NCBI RefSeq assembly: GCF_964340395.1
Contig: NC_135564.1
Coordinates: forward strand, 4,238,861 to 4,302,860
Source: Glandiceps talaboti
Taxonomy: Eukaryota; Hemichordata; Enteropneusta; Spengelidae
Direction: 5' to 3'
Length of the DNA stretch: 64,000 nucleotides
The stretch's first letter is position 1; each line of letters begins with the position of its first letter. A program made the translations under genes and the position numbers. The notes below the pieces were generated by a model. The model was not told the origin of the DNA and did no database searches. It worked only from the letters and a program-made list of their open reading frames with translations. Positions 47,401 to 58,975 of this stretch are shown here, piece after piece.

Positions 47401-49344
47401 CTGTACAATAGTTGGATGATGAGACACCATTATTGCATGGAATGGCCCTAACCATAGCTGACCACAGTATGGAAACATGTCAGTCCTTTCACCTGCTATC
47501 TGTAAGGTCTCTTCAGAATTCAGTTCCAACTGTCAAAACAAACATAACATCAAATGTTAACTTCTGAATAATACCACAAAACAAGCTTAGAGGACTGCTA
47601 CCTTTGCTACAAATACCAGGAAATGGTCATTCTTTTAATTCTTAACTCTATGAGGAGAGAAATATTGGGTATTGGGATTCTATGTGTGGCTGTACTTCAT
47701 GCATATAGACAATAACTCAATAACAACCAGTGGTTTAGTTAGAAACCATGCATCCAGACTACTTGAGATTGCAATTAGTTGTCAAATTAAAGTTTTATCT
47801 ATTCAGACTTCATTGACCTTTGGTTCCTAATCACATGATTGGACTCTTGAACTTTTGACTATTAATCAGTGACACTGTGATATCATACACTTGGAAATGG
47901 ATAAATATATCTGTAGACAAAATATACTCATTTCGTAAAATTAAATTCAGCATGTCAATGATCATTCTTGCAACCTCTCGAAAATGTAAGTTATAAAACT
48001 TGGCAACTCTGGCTCAGACAGCCTTATGACCAATTTGGTGGGGGGGGGGGGGGGTTAGAACAAAAACAGTGGGAGCTACTAATCTCTTGAGACAATTATG
48101 TACCTCTGCATTGTTTGGGCAAGATTTGAAAAAAACTTGTTTGTTTGCCAGAATGCCTCAACTCAGTGTACAACAAGTGTCTTCAAATCTGATATCAGTG
48201 CCAATTTTTATAAAAGTTGTATTTTTAGAGAGGGTGGATGGTGCAGAATTGGTGACAATATCCATTTGATTTGATAGTCACTGACATTAATTTGTATGTC
48301 TGCATGAAACATGTCTTATTGCAAGTCTGCAACAGTAGTTTTTCTCAGGCTGTAGTAAGTGACAACAGGGTACCATTTTCAAACAATTTGGACTTATAAG
48401 TTCTGGAAAAAAGTGATGATGAATTTGTATTGGTTGTACACAGTCTTTTTGGATTCATTATGTTTTGCCTGATAGTTAGTTAATACTACTTATTCTTACA
48501 TACATCCATCCAAACAAAATATAAATAAGGAAGAAACAAATACAAGGGAATGACTACTTATTGTATAGGTTATGAATAATTACTCTCTGATGTTTGAGAC
48601 GTGATTTCTGAGATGTTTCTGACAAACTTTTGTTATCTGAGGTGATGTCAACCCAAACTTGTGCAGAGTGCAGGTAAAGTATATGCAATGCCAGCAACAA
48701 TTTCATTTTTATTTTTATTTTTTATAATTCTGGGAGTAAATACTTATTCATAATAAAATCAATATTTAATACCCAACCTGGTGAGTCCGTTCAAGATGAG
48801 CAATTTATAATACACTATTTCTGTGATTCCTTTTTATTTTTTTTTTATTTTTTTTTATTTTTTTTTGAGGGGGGGGGGGCTTCAATTTGCACCTTTCGAA
48901 TAAATTAGAATGACTTGGGAAATTAGTGCAATCCCATGTGAAGTTTTCAAAACAAAAGAACGTGTTGTTTACATAGCTATTGTGTTTGTATACAAACGAT
49001 GTGTATTATTTTTCTAAAACCCTATTCTACTATTCCCGAGTATAGTGGTAAGAACGATCTTTCATAATATCGGTAATAATAAGGTTTTTTCCTCATTTCC
49101 CCAAAACCGGTAATATAAGAGTACTTACCAAATGTATGTGTCCAAAAACTGGGTGTCGGTTTTCTACTGGAAATGGAGCAAACGCCTTTTCGCTGGCCCA
49201 GCGCATCTTCAAAAGTTTGATGAATGTCATAATGGCATTGACGACAACAAGCGCTACGACAGCCACAATTATCATATCGATATATGATCGCTCACCCGTG
49301 CTGGACATCACTTGCAAAAGTGGTTTGAACATACCAGACCCCAT
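41437..49344 (-). CDS. Cytochrome P450, CYP4 family (CYP4F/4V-like), complete
   Basis: Nine exons in minus order: 49344-49129, 47529-47382, 46983-46811, 45608-45487, 44888-44627, 43981-43785, 42986-42844, 42238-42091, 41614-41437 (TAA); 528 residues, phases intact. A membrane anchor ([18 protein letters not shown]) lies near residues 24-41. The helix C motif WHRNRR follows. The I-helix is FEGHDTT at 328-334, whose Glu329 is the residue that links heme covalently in CYP4 enzymes. ExxR is E388-R391 and the heme loop is FSAGPRNCIG with Cys472. CYP4 enzymes sit in the ER membrane and omega-hydroxylate fatty acids and eicosanoids. The first ATG chosen is 49344; a longer frame to 49392 begins with TTG. 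Two decoy copies of the exon 8 end follow its donor. Confidence 0.95.
41993..42138 (-). repeat. 49-bp tandem triplication of the CYP4 exon 8 end and donor
   Basis: Three units end at 42091, 42042 and 41993 (minus strand), each carrying AACAGATCTMCACATGCATA-like, then CCATTCTCAGCAGGTCCAAG. The first is the real exon end encoding [11 protein letters not shown]. The second begins with its own GTAAG donor and ends in a second GTAAG; the third ends in GATGA, so its donor is lost. Confidence 0.9.
43030..43374. mobile_element. Foldback element, family G
   Basis: CTTAGCTTGCAAATGCT and the block AGACTGATCACAAGATTTCA, TGTTGAGATAGACACAATAA, AGATAACACACAAACACC are mirrored by GGATGTTTGTGTGTTATC, TTTATTGTGTCTTTCTCAAC, ATGAAACCATATGATCAGTC and AGCATTTGCAAGCTAAG. 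The arms exceed 100 bases. It lies in a CYP4 intron. Confidence 0.75.
45930..46430. mobile_element. Foldback element, family H
   Basis: GCCAAGAAATTTCAAATTGA and AACTTG on the left face CAAGTTTCAATTTGGTGTTT and CTTGGCTATTGCATGAAATT on the right. Outer arms pair GAAGGGAACATCACTTCAAG with CCTGGAGTGGGTTCCCCTTT. The centre has GATGAACAAAAAATATTCAT against ATGAATATAAATTGTTCATC. Fragments occur at 33860-33930 and 39350-39470. Confidence 0.65.
47995..49128. other. Repeat-rich part of CYP4 intron 1
   Basis: This segment runs from a poly-G run at 48040-48054 to the donor at 49128. It also has a T/A-rich stretch at 48825-48866 followed by another poly-G run. Open frames such as 48069-48269 have no recognisable relatives and no gene is seen inside. 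Confidence 0.4.
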
Positions 49345-50729
49345 TTTGATCAAGGAAGCTACGAAGCTAAATATTGCTAACGTAGGGATCAATGTGAGAG
49401 CTGTACGCTGTTCACTCTACTGCACTTTTTGCCCTGCCTTTGGACTGGTCAGCAAACTATACGTGGTTAATATTTACTAAAGTATCGTCACTGTAAACAG
49501 AGCTACTACTAAGCTGACCTGTTTATCCAGTCCCGGGGTCATACATGTATTTTCGCCATTTATACGGCGTGGGCATGCATGGAGAGTTGGGATAGTGGTC
49601 GATACGCGATCTTTGGTCGTCTACACGCTCGTCGATCTGTCACTGTCAGTATATATTTTTACAGCAGTATAGAAGCGCCGAGAACAAAACAATGAACTAC
49701 TAACTACGTTGAACTCGATCGATGTCCAAAGCCTGTGACAGTTTTCCTTCCGTACACCCTGGCATTCCGTATAATATTTCGACAGAGATAGACGTAGACG
49801 AGCAATCATCCATAGCATGCACGAGTCCTGAGTCAGCCCAAAGGGGCACGTATTATTGCTTAGATTGCCGTCCTGGATTGTTGTTTTCTTAGGAAAATAT
49901 AGTACTAATCCTGCTGCTACAAATGTATCATTCTCTATACTAGTAGTGTTTTTACCTTAAAGGTAAGAATATATAGTCAAAAGGTTGTTATATTTAGTCT
50001 GTAGATCAGGAAAACAACAATCTAAGAAATATTACACGCCCCTATGGGTCAGGCAATCGATAGTAAAGCGCGCCTCCAGGCGTTACTAAGTTCGTCATTT
50101 ACAACATGCATACATGTACCAGTGTCAATGATAAAGTTCAAACGTAATAAAAAGTGAGTAGGACGTACATATTCTTATTAAAAATCACTAGTATGTAATT
50201 ATTAATTATTCTTGAATATTATTATTATTGTGCGTACATACAACCTACACGTTAATAGTACAACATGTAATATAGTAATCTAAATGCAATCTATCTACCA
50301 GTGTATATCGCGCGCTGCTCTGAGTACGCTGCGCGCGCGATATATATATAAAACATGTAAAATCCGACCGTTGTCTTGACTTCATCGAATGTGTAAATTC
50401 GAATGTGTATTATATACACGCATGTGTACAGTCTATAGCGACATACTATTCCATCATCTAAGATACTTGTCAAAGTCTAAAACAATAGTATATCTACAAA
50501 AAAAAGTCAGGGCGAATGTCGATTCGAGCGCCTATTTATATATGTATGGTGTAGCAGGCGTTTACGTTTATGCGTGTGATAAATATCGAATCAAAAAATT
50601 TTGCTCGTGTTTGTATTCAAGATTATTCGAATATTTCAGCCAACCGCCAACAACGACATTATACCATACCAAGTATATGTGTACCTGTGCTTTGCTGTGC
50701 TAGTAATTCGATGACTAAAATTATTGAAA
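49345..50729. promoter_or_regulatory. Divergent intergenic interval between CYP4 and C2CD6-like starts
   Basis: The two start codons are 1386 bases apart and point away from each other. CpG dinucleotides are denser at about 49550-49830 and 50290-50820 than in most of the window, consistent with promoter DNA. A CG-rich hairpin at 50304-50344 pairs TATATCGCGCGC with GCGCGCGCGATATA. A TATA-like run (TATATATATAAAACATG) follows at 50341. Confidence 0.4.
49834..50068. mobile_element. Foldback element, family I, in the CYP4/C2CD6 promoter interval
   Basis: TCAGCCCAAAGGGGCACGTA with TTATTGCTTAGATTG is mirrored by CAATCTAAGAAATATTACAC with GCCCCTATGGGTCAGGC. Next inward, TTGTTGTTTTCTTAGGAAAA pairs with AGGAAAACAACA. 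The element lies between two divergent gene starts. Confidence 0.65.
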
Positions 50730-53510
50730 ATGTCGATGCCATTACACAAAATCGAAGAGACGCTCGAGGAGGACTACAATACAGACAATGCATCGTACAC
50801 GACAGCTTTGCCGGTAAATTTGAACACCGTTTTATTTTAATCACCAGAAAACAATTTTGTATTTTTCATAAGGAGTAATGTTCGGATTAGCATGTTCATT
50901 TCTTTTCTCTCTTTTTTTGTACACATGTAATCCGTTTTGTTTACATTGTACACAGGCTGGCGTCCTGAGCATTCACATCAAACAACTGAGAGGTGTTCAA
51001 ATTGATGAAGAACGTATCCTTTCAGTGCGATTTGTTTCCATATAAAATAAAGTTGTGATTCACACCGCATGTAGTAACAGGGAGGGAATAAAAGCTAGCT
51101 ATGCTTCATACTTTCCAAGCAGTTCTGAGAGTGAATTCGTTGTTTAAAATGTGAATTGGTCTTGCCCAATGAGTTCCGACTATTCTGTATTCAATCATCC
51201 TGAAAGCTTACATCTTTCGCACACAGATAGAGGGGAAACTTGTCACCAGTTTCATGAAAGCTCATCTGTGGAAAAGTTCAATCTAAGTTAATAAATTTAA
51301 CTTCGTATTGCACCGAAATTTAATTAGCTTACCAAAGCTTTCGAATTCGCCAGGTATATCCACCATGGCTTCGTCAGTGTTTCATGAGTGTTGTTATCAG
51401 TTTGTTGTAAAGTTCGGACCAAATTTACAACAAGTTTTATAGTTTGTTGAAAATATGGTCCTTCTCTGAGAAAAAGAGGGGGGAGGGATGATTCAACATG
51501 AATCCTTTGCTTCTAAAGGATGTTTGAAATGTAACAATAGTGAGATAGTTATAATGTAACTATGATATCAGTTTTGAAGTCACTATATATTACTTAGATG
51601 ATAATAAGTTAACCTTCCTGGAAATCAATAGAAAGTTCATTGAATATAGGTATCCCGTTTAATACATTACATTTGTACAAACTTAATATTTACCAACCAG
51701 TATTTTTTAGCCAAGATGTTCAGATTTACATCCGTATTAAAGTTGGTAAGATAGCGAAATGTTCCAAGACCGTATACGTCAGCGGAGAAAACAGTTTTAT
51801 CATAAACGAGTTGCGGAATTTTTCATTGATGGTAAGTAGTTGTTCAACCATCGACACTATTGGTGACTGATGACAATTAGTGTACGAGAATTAAACTTTG
51901 GGAAAAGCACGTCACTTGGGACACCTGTGCCTGGGTACACTGGAATACGCGTACGGCTCACGCAACATACCTCATGTTGAGCTCTCAATTGCCATTTGGT
52001 AACTTAGTTTAGCAGTAAAAATTGCTGAGTACTGGATCATACTAACGCTCAATATGTGACAGTAGAGAGATTTCCAGTTTGACGGAGAAAATACAAGAAG
52101 AATATTATATTGCGTACGTCTGAATGGCACATTCTTATTAACTCCGACTTATAAGCATGACATTTTTCCTCTTTTTACATGTATTCTATAAACCATCCGG
52201 TTCAGTCCATTTTATTGATGTAGCGGGATCACATTGTGAATTTCACTGTACTGACGATTTTTAGGTTTCAAGGAAACGTAACGACCCTTCGAACAGTGTA
52301 AAGATTGATATGATTGGGTATGAAGGAGATGGACGCCATCAAGTGATTGGTCGAAAAGAAATACATTTGTATGACATCATCAAGGTACTGTGTACATGAA
52401 TCATCATTGTGTATTTTGAAAAGAAAAAAATCAGATACCAACGAAATAGCAAATGTCAATTTGAACAGAAAATAAAGTCTTCTACCTGTGTGTGTTCCAC
52501 TCTATAAATTCGTAAATCAGGATGATTGATCATACAAATCATTTGTATATTTATAGAATCAATTCATGGCTGGTACGTACGATTTAAAAATCCGGCATAT
52601 GGTAAGTCTCGTACGATGACTAGTGCATGGTCTGCTCTCCATTAATTAGTAACCATGGTAACGCATTTTTACCGACATTTTGATGAGGTACGCATTTATT
52701 TTCCACAATTTTTGTACCAATAGCAAGTTACAACGATTAAATACTCATAAATTGTTTATATAATTACATTAATATACAAAATTGCATGACAAAACGCAAT
52801 TTTTAAAGATTTATTTTCGTTTCAACTATATCTTGTTCGTCAGATTGTAGGATCCATAGAGCTAGAGTTCTGTTTTACCTATGGTATCTTTGGATACGGT
52901 TATTCACATCAACTGGCGAATAGACAGAGGACTATTGACGTTACAGTTGGACACTCGTTCCTATATCGTGTAGAACCACCAGAGGATCGTAAAAATAACC
53001 ATGCGTAAGTGTTCACATCCTTCAGTCACCGTGGTTAAACTGAAATCAAAATTCAGAGAATGTCATATTTATTTTTTCAGGGGTTCATTTCTGAATTGTT
53101 AAAATTGAATTTATACAAACTCACAAAATGTTTACTACGTCATTAGTTGTGTGGTTCATCTTACTGGTACTTTCTCACGTCTGACCTGGTTCAATCCTGA
53201 ATCCATCCGGCACGGTTGTCATATATTTTTTTGTTTTTTTGTTTATTAATGGATATATTAAAATTACAAGTACTGTTCTTAGTTTACATTGATACGTATA
53301 TAGTTTGTAGTTGGGCACGTTTAGGTGATACATTTCAAAAATTGTCCCACTTCCTCATATGTGAATTTAACTCTTTTTTTTCTAACAGCAACGATAGAAT
53401 TGTAAGGTTCTGAATATTTCGCGTCACTTTTTTGTATGCCATTAAATGTTTTTTTTTCCCGTTTAAAGTTATTTCTTACTTTTCAACCCTTACACCTATA
53501 CATTTATCTA

Positions 53511-53567
<57 letters not shown>

Positions 53568-56500
53568 GTAATTTATAGTCAGGTGATGACCGCCTTGCCA
53601 GTGGGCCATCCAGAATTTGTTACATTCGAAGAGAAAGTAGAATCACTTGGTACTGCAAGTAAGTTCACCCACGCTACCCATATCCCACCGCTGCTACCGC
53701 AATGATGATTTTAAAGACATTGGCTGTTTTACACTATTACCAATACAGTTAATTAGTGTGATGAAGGTACTGTATTATTTAAATCCCGTGTTTTGATCTA
53801 ACTGACATAGCTGAAGGCCAAGATCACGAAAGACTAGATGGACATACTACCAACACTGTTGGGACCAATGTCAACGTCCCAACTCCACCACAGTATCACC
53901 ATCACCTTAATACCACACTTTTCCCCTTCCACTCCTGTGAGATCGTTCCTCTCCTAGGAGCACATCACAATTCACTGCAAGGTTGTCAGCAGCGATTCGA
54001 TTTATATGTATGTTATTACAGTACAATGATGGCAATGATGGGATCAAAGAAAAGTGGATTATACGATACCGGTGGCAGCGGTGGGACGCCAAAATAACAA
54101 AATAATGCAAAGTTAGATAATACTATGAGTCAAGTAAAGAGTGACCCTCTCTAAATATCATTTTCTACAATACCCGAGAACCGATTTGTAAAATTTGACC
54201 CCCTAAGTCCCGGGACCCTCTCCCCTTATAATTACTGAAGTCTCCCTAAATATTGGTGGAAATTTGGTCTAGTGTATATACTGTTGTGATGCCATCACGG
54301 TAATAGGCTAGCAAAAGTCGTCGTTATAGAAGAGGTATTTCGTGTGTTTTTGATTCACATTATGCCAACGTACTTTTACGCGAGAACCAGAAATGCAGTA
54401 TCTATCACTGTAATTACTTTTACTTCAATTCCAATGTTTTGGTATTTCAGGCGGTACAGTTGAAATGGATCCATTTACAAACATCACTACCGTGAAACCT
54501 GTTCTGATGGCTAAAATAATTAAACAAAGGTATATGGTGTACATATTTATTTTAAATACAAAAATACGTGTATATAAATAAATATACACTCCAAACCGGA
54601 CAAAACTATGGTGGACCACAAACTACAAGTGGGCCACCGTACAAATCAGTCGTTTTATGGTTTTAAAATAACGGACACTATATTGCGGACAGAGAACACT
54701 ACATAGAGTACTATTAAAGTATAGATGCTTGTCTAACACTGTCCCTGTGGTGGGTGAACTATTTCGTTTGCTTGGGGTGGGGGTGGGGGCTCAGTCATCA
54801 GTTTGAGCTATGGAGAAAGGGTGAAGATGTAGCTCTTTAATTAAAGGTCCTGCTCCAAAACGTGTTTGCTCCTTCTGCTTTGCAGGTTAGAACGATTACA
54901 AGCAGCATATCGACGACAGTCAACTCGTCAACAACGGGTTAAGTTCCTGGAAAAGATCGTTCTAAAACATACCGACCATAGTGCTGATGAGGTAGGTTAA
55001 ATACAAAAAAATGTAGTAGTAACCCTACCCACACTATCATAACAGACTGAACGACAAACCGTAAACTACGGTATGGCTGGAAAATACAATGTAATGACAA
55101 AGGTTTATCTATGAATGACTTCATTATTTATTTAAGATTAAAATTGCTCAGCAATTGATTTATAGTTATAGATATTATTCCCCAGTATTTTTCTTTGTTC
55201 AGCCAAGGTAAATACGAAACTACTCGTCTAGCGACTCGTAGTGACAAGGCTCCCGTAGGTCATGAGTATTTTCCGACTGAATAAAGAAAAATATTGGGGA
55301 TAATATAATTATGCCACTGCCAGTAATATTTTTAACAATTTGGGGAAAGTAATGGCAATTTTGAGCGTTTTGACTCATGTTTTGAACACAGCAGAACCAA
55401 TGAGCAGACGCACACACGCATTGTTGACTGGAGTAAACATTACATCACTTACAGAAGGATCTTACACAATTGGTCAAGTATCGGGCAATACATACTTTCA
55501 TTCTCTTGCTGGCACTGTTACTATTAATATTTTGGTGTTTGAGTTGCTGAGTTTTATATGATTATGAATATCATAACCTTATAGGCGAATTTAACGGGGG
55601 TACAAGGAAAAAAACAAGGAGCAACATCTGACGAGAAGCAAGACCCAAATCTACTGCAAACCGCCAATGCTGATTTTAAAGCAAGTCTTCTAGAGGAGAG
55701 TCAAAGTGGGCATGATTTAGATACGATGACATTCTTCCTTCAACATGCTCCGGGTATGTCAATTATTTATATTCAACATCCTTTTCTGCACATATATCAA
55801 AAACATAGTTGTCTACTTCAACATATTCCGGGAAAGTTGAACATTCCAGATATTTTTATACGTAGATCAACAATAAAATAGCGCTAATGGTGTTGCAGCA
55901 TAACTGTATATTTACGTGTTATATAAAACCAGATGTAAACTGAATGTCTTCCGTAAGGGCAAAGTTTTGAGATTGTCGTTCCTACAGACAATTGTTGGAA
56001 TACAACATAACATATGTAATAAGTTATTTTTTCTCATTGATTGCTATTTGCTCATTGCTGTTAGTAATCTCCTGGCCAACTTAACTTCCCATCACGTTTC
56101 CTATTGTGAGATCATGTAACTTCGAAAGTTTGTCCCAATGTTGAGAGCATTCCCCATTCTTGATGGCATTACTACACGAAGTTAGGATACTTTGACTAAA
56201 ATGATGAACTTTATGAATTCTTGCATATTTGTAAGTACATTGCTGCAAATTTTTCTTTAAGGATAAGCTTATACCTGCCCAATTTCACTTCACACATTAA
56301 TTTTATATTCAGTCTAATAGTTCTAATACTAAGTAATGTGCTCACAAACACTACATTTCGTTACCAGGTGTGAGTGCGCGTGCTGGTAGACGTGACGAAC
56401 GAAGAGCACCAATGATTAACATTCCTGAGGTAGGCAATCTACTCCCTGTTCTCTAGGTTTTACAGCTAGTATCGTGTAGGTCCTCACGAGAAATCTAATT

Positions 56501-57614
56501 TGAAGTCAAATCTTCAAAGACGTCGACATGACTTCTCCATGATGGTATCCACAGTGCTATATTCACTGACACAAAATATACAACCGCAAGTTGAAAGAAG
56601 TTTTCCTTTAGTGTCAAAATAGATAAAGATGCAGCTCTACTGTATTTTAATAATTGTCTTACAAGTATTAAGTAAAACGTATTTTTTCTATTCTGTGGTA
56701 ATTTTAGGACTCGGAGCTCAGTGACACAAGTTCAAATGAAGACAATGCAGAGTCTGCCGTTGGTAATTATCTTGTAGTTTGAAAGATAGGTGTCAAATGT
56801 GTTCACCTTTGTAGAGACATTTTTTTTTATTTGTGGTGCTTTACATTCTCTCCACCTTCCTCGTTCCCTTTCTTTGTCCCTCCTTCTTTAACTGTCTCTA
56901 GTCCAAAGAATTGACTATCTGGCTCCGGTTTGACATACTAGTTAGACAGCCAAGTTTCTGAGCTACTCTATAGATCTGGCTCTTTCTTGTCTTGCTGTCA
57001 CTCTGCGTCTCACATCATGGATAACACTCCTTTGACTTTGTATAAATATAGTATTCTAAAAATGTATACAAACGTACATATACACTGTTGTGGAACTGTT
57101 TAGATTGTTAATCAATAGAAAACTTGTCACTGTGAAAGGAAAAAGTGGCTTATCTTTGACGCTAAAGTAACTTGTTAAAAAAGAATATCACTTTTCATTT
57201 CTATCACAATTTATGTGTACATGTGTATACATGGGGCAGGGGGAGGATGGTAACATATTTTCAGCAACATGCTTGTTATATATTGATATACAAGTAGCAG
57301 GTACATTTATACTGGTTTTCATCTAACCAATCTCACATTGGATTTAATTCGTAATCATCTGTTTTTGTTTAGAAAATGTTACAGAAGAAGACGAGGAAGA
57401 AAGCAAGGGTAGACGCAAGGACAGCATGAGCCGTGTACTGACAGGAGTGAGATTTATCTCAGCCATCATGAGCAGGATTCGTAAGACAAAACCAAAGGAG
57501 ACGACACCTGCTGCAGAATCAATAGAACTTGCACCAAGTCCTCCAAAGCCAATTCCAACCATACATTTGCAGCCAGCGTCGCCAAAGACTTCAGAAGACA
57601 ATATCACAGAATAG
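50730..57614 (+). CDS. C2CD6: C2-domain protein, C2CD6 (ALS2CR11/CATSPER tau)-like
   Basis: Exons 50730-50813, 50956-51013, 51701-51831, 52265-52384, 52557-52601, 52844-53004, 53579-53658, 54451-54529, 54892-54991, 55585-55753, 56368-56429, 56708-56762, 57373-57614 (TAG) give about 461 residues. Residues 29-200 form a C2 domain: VLSIHIKQLRG, IYIRIKVGKIAKCSKT, VIGRKEIHLYDII, IELEFCFTYG, then the signature FGYGYSHQL and PPEDR. These follow human C2CD6 in order (LGIHIKNCRH, LFIRISINKAVKCTK, VEFMFSYGNFGYGFSHQL, PPPER). The rest is charged and low in order, with an acidic patch near 364-392. In mammals C2CD6 helps place the CatSper calcium channel in the sperm flagellum. The typical C2 calcium aspartates are not evident. 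Human C2CD6 is longer. The exon 3 and exon 9 acceptors are less certain than the others. Confidence 0.78.
53511..53567. repeat. (TTG)n microsatellite before a C2CD6 exon
   Basis: About 19 TTG units end 11 bases before the acceptor at 53578, so they form the polypyrimidine-like side of that splice site. Confidence 0.95.
53811..53981 (+). CDS. Possible cassette exon of the C2CD6-like gene
   Basis: Between exons 53579-53658 and 54451-54529, an open segment follows a TGACATAG acceptor and ends at a weak GTTGTC donor. It is 171 bases (57 codons), enters and leaves in phase 1, and so could be skipped or included without changing the frame. It would add a histidine/threonine/asparagine-rich linker. 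The frame stays open to 54096. No homolog is recognised, so it may be chance. Confidence 0.3.
55165..55440. mobile_element. Foldback element, family A, copy 4
   Basis: The inner hairpin pairs TATTCCCCAGTATTTTTCTT and TGTTCAGCC with GGCTCCCGTAGGTCATGAGT, CTGAATAAAGAAAAATATTG and GGGATAATA. The downstream tail GCCAGTAATATTTTTAACAA, GCAATTTTGAGCGTTTTGAC and ACACAGCAGAACCAATGAG matches the tail after copy 1 (1026-1100). It lies in a C2CD6 intron. Confidence 0.65.
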
Positions 57615-58914
57615 AGATTGAAAGACCAGAATTATGAATATCTATAACATGATAAGGGGGATACTAAATAATACAATAACTGATGACATTCTTAGTTACC
57701 AGGAGCATACTTTTTTTTGGCTTATGTGTACATATGGATCTTTACAAAAAATGACTTGGACTTAGCAAGTGAAAGCCGAAAACTATGCTTAACCGCAAAC
57801 TGCACCCATTGTGGGTGAGATTAGGATAGTGTATCGAGTTGGTACCTTCATGGAAGTATCACCTATGGTTATATACTTCCATGGTACCTTCTGAGTTGAC
57901 CATCATCTGGAATTAAAGGTTATACAAGTCTGGTACAAATTGTTGCACAGAACTGGTTTGTAAGAGGTATTTTTGTAGCTTATCATCACCTCTTTTGTCA
58001 CAAATCTATAAAACTTTGTAGTGTATTCACCCGTCATGCTATATAGCTGATGTAAGAGGAAATTCTTCCGACGCTGGTCTCTATACACTATAAATGATTG
58101 CCATCAACCATTCTCATCGTAAATCTAAGTTGCTTTGAAACCAGTCACAAAGAGGTCATCACTCAACAATGAAATATGTTCCACTGACACAAAAAACATG
58201 TGACCTTTGCAGTTATATATAAAGTTCATTGTTTTTAATTCATTTTCCATTCTGCATATTACAAAAGTTGAATGTATCGTATTAATTCAAATGACAGAAC
58301 AGTGAGTGACAAAGGTTAAAGGTTGCTGTATACAATGTCTGTAACATATTACGTAGAAAAACTTGCTGCACATATTTCCTACCAGCTCCATCATTTACAA
58401 ATATACACATTTTTTTTAACTTGTTGCTTCTGCAGTTTTCACCACTCTGCCTGCCTATGCAATACTTAAATTTAAATTCATTTGTTATTGGTATTGAAAG
58501 AAAAAGCTCCTTTCAAACAAAGTTCATCAAAGGTTTCTACAAATTCCATGAGTAAGCAATGTACCATGTTGTGTCTTGTCTATAGTCAAATATGTCCGTT
58601 TAAAAAAGATGATGTACAATTTTTACTTTGAATGCTGTGTTTCTGTCACGATAAGTCTTCATAATAGACATAGACCCCTCACAGACTTTACCTTCTTTGT
58701 GAATGCTAGATGAAATGGATTTTATTTCTTGTTAATTTTTCATTTAGAAGGTTAGGTCAGAGTCAAATGTAAAGATGATATCATATTTTTTTTACCCAAA
58801 ATGCATTTCACAGATGTAAACATTTTCATTTGAACAATTTTCCATCACACGCCACAAGTTTGTCCCTACAAAATACCTAGGAAAGCGGTCTGGCAGTTTT
58901 TTACTTTAAACTAA

Positions 58915-58975
<61 letters not shown>

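Noticed and set aside
49345-49392. Longer N-terminus for the CYP4 protein
   Set aside because: That extension begins at TTG; the first ATG in frame is at 49344 and already gives a normal-length protein with its membrane anchor.
54887-54920. C2CD6-like exon 9 beginning with RLERL, resembling human RERLEKM
   Set aside because: In the sequence as given that frame ends in a stop within the exon; only the acceptor five bases downstream keeps the frame.
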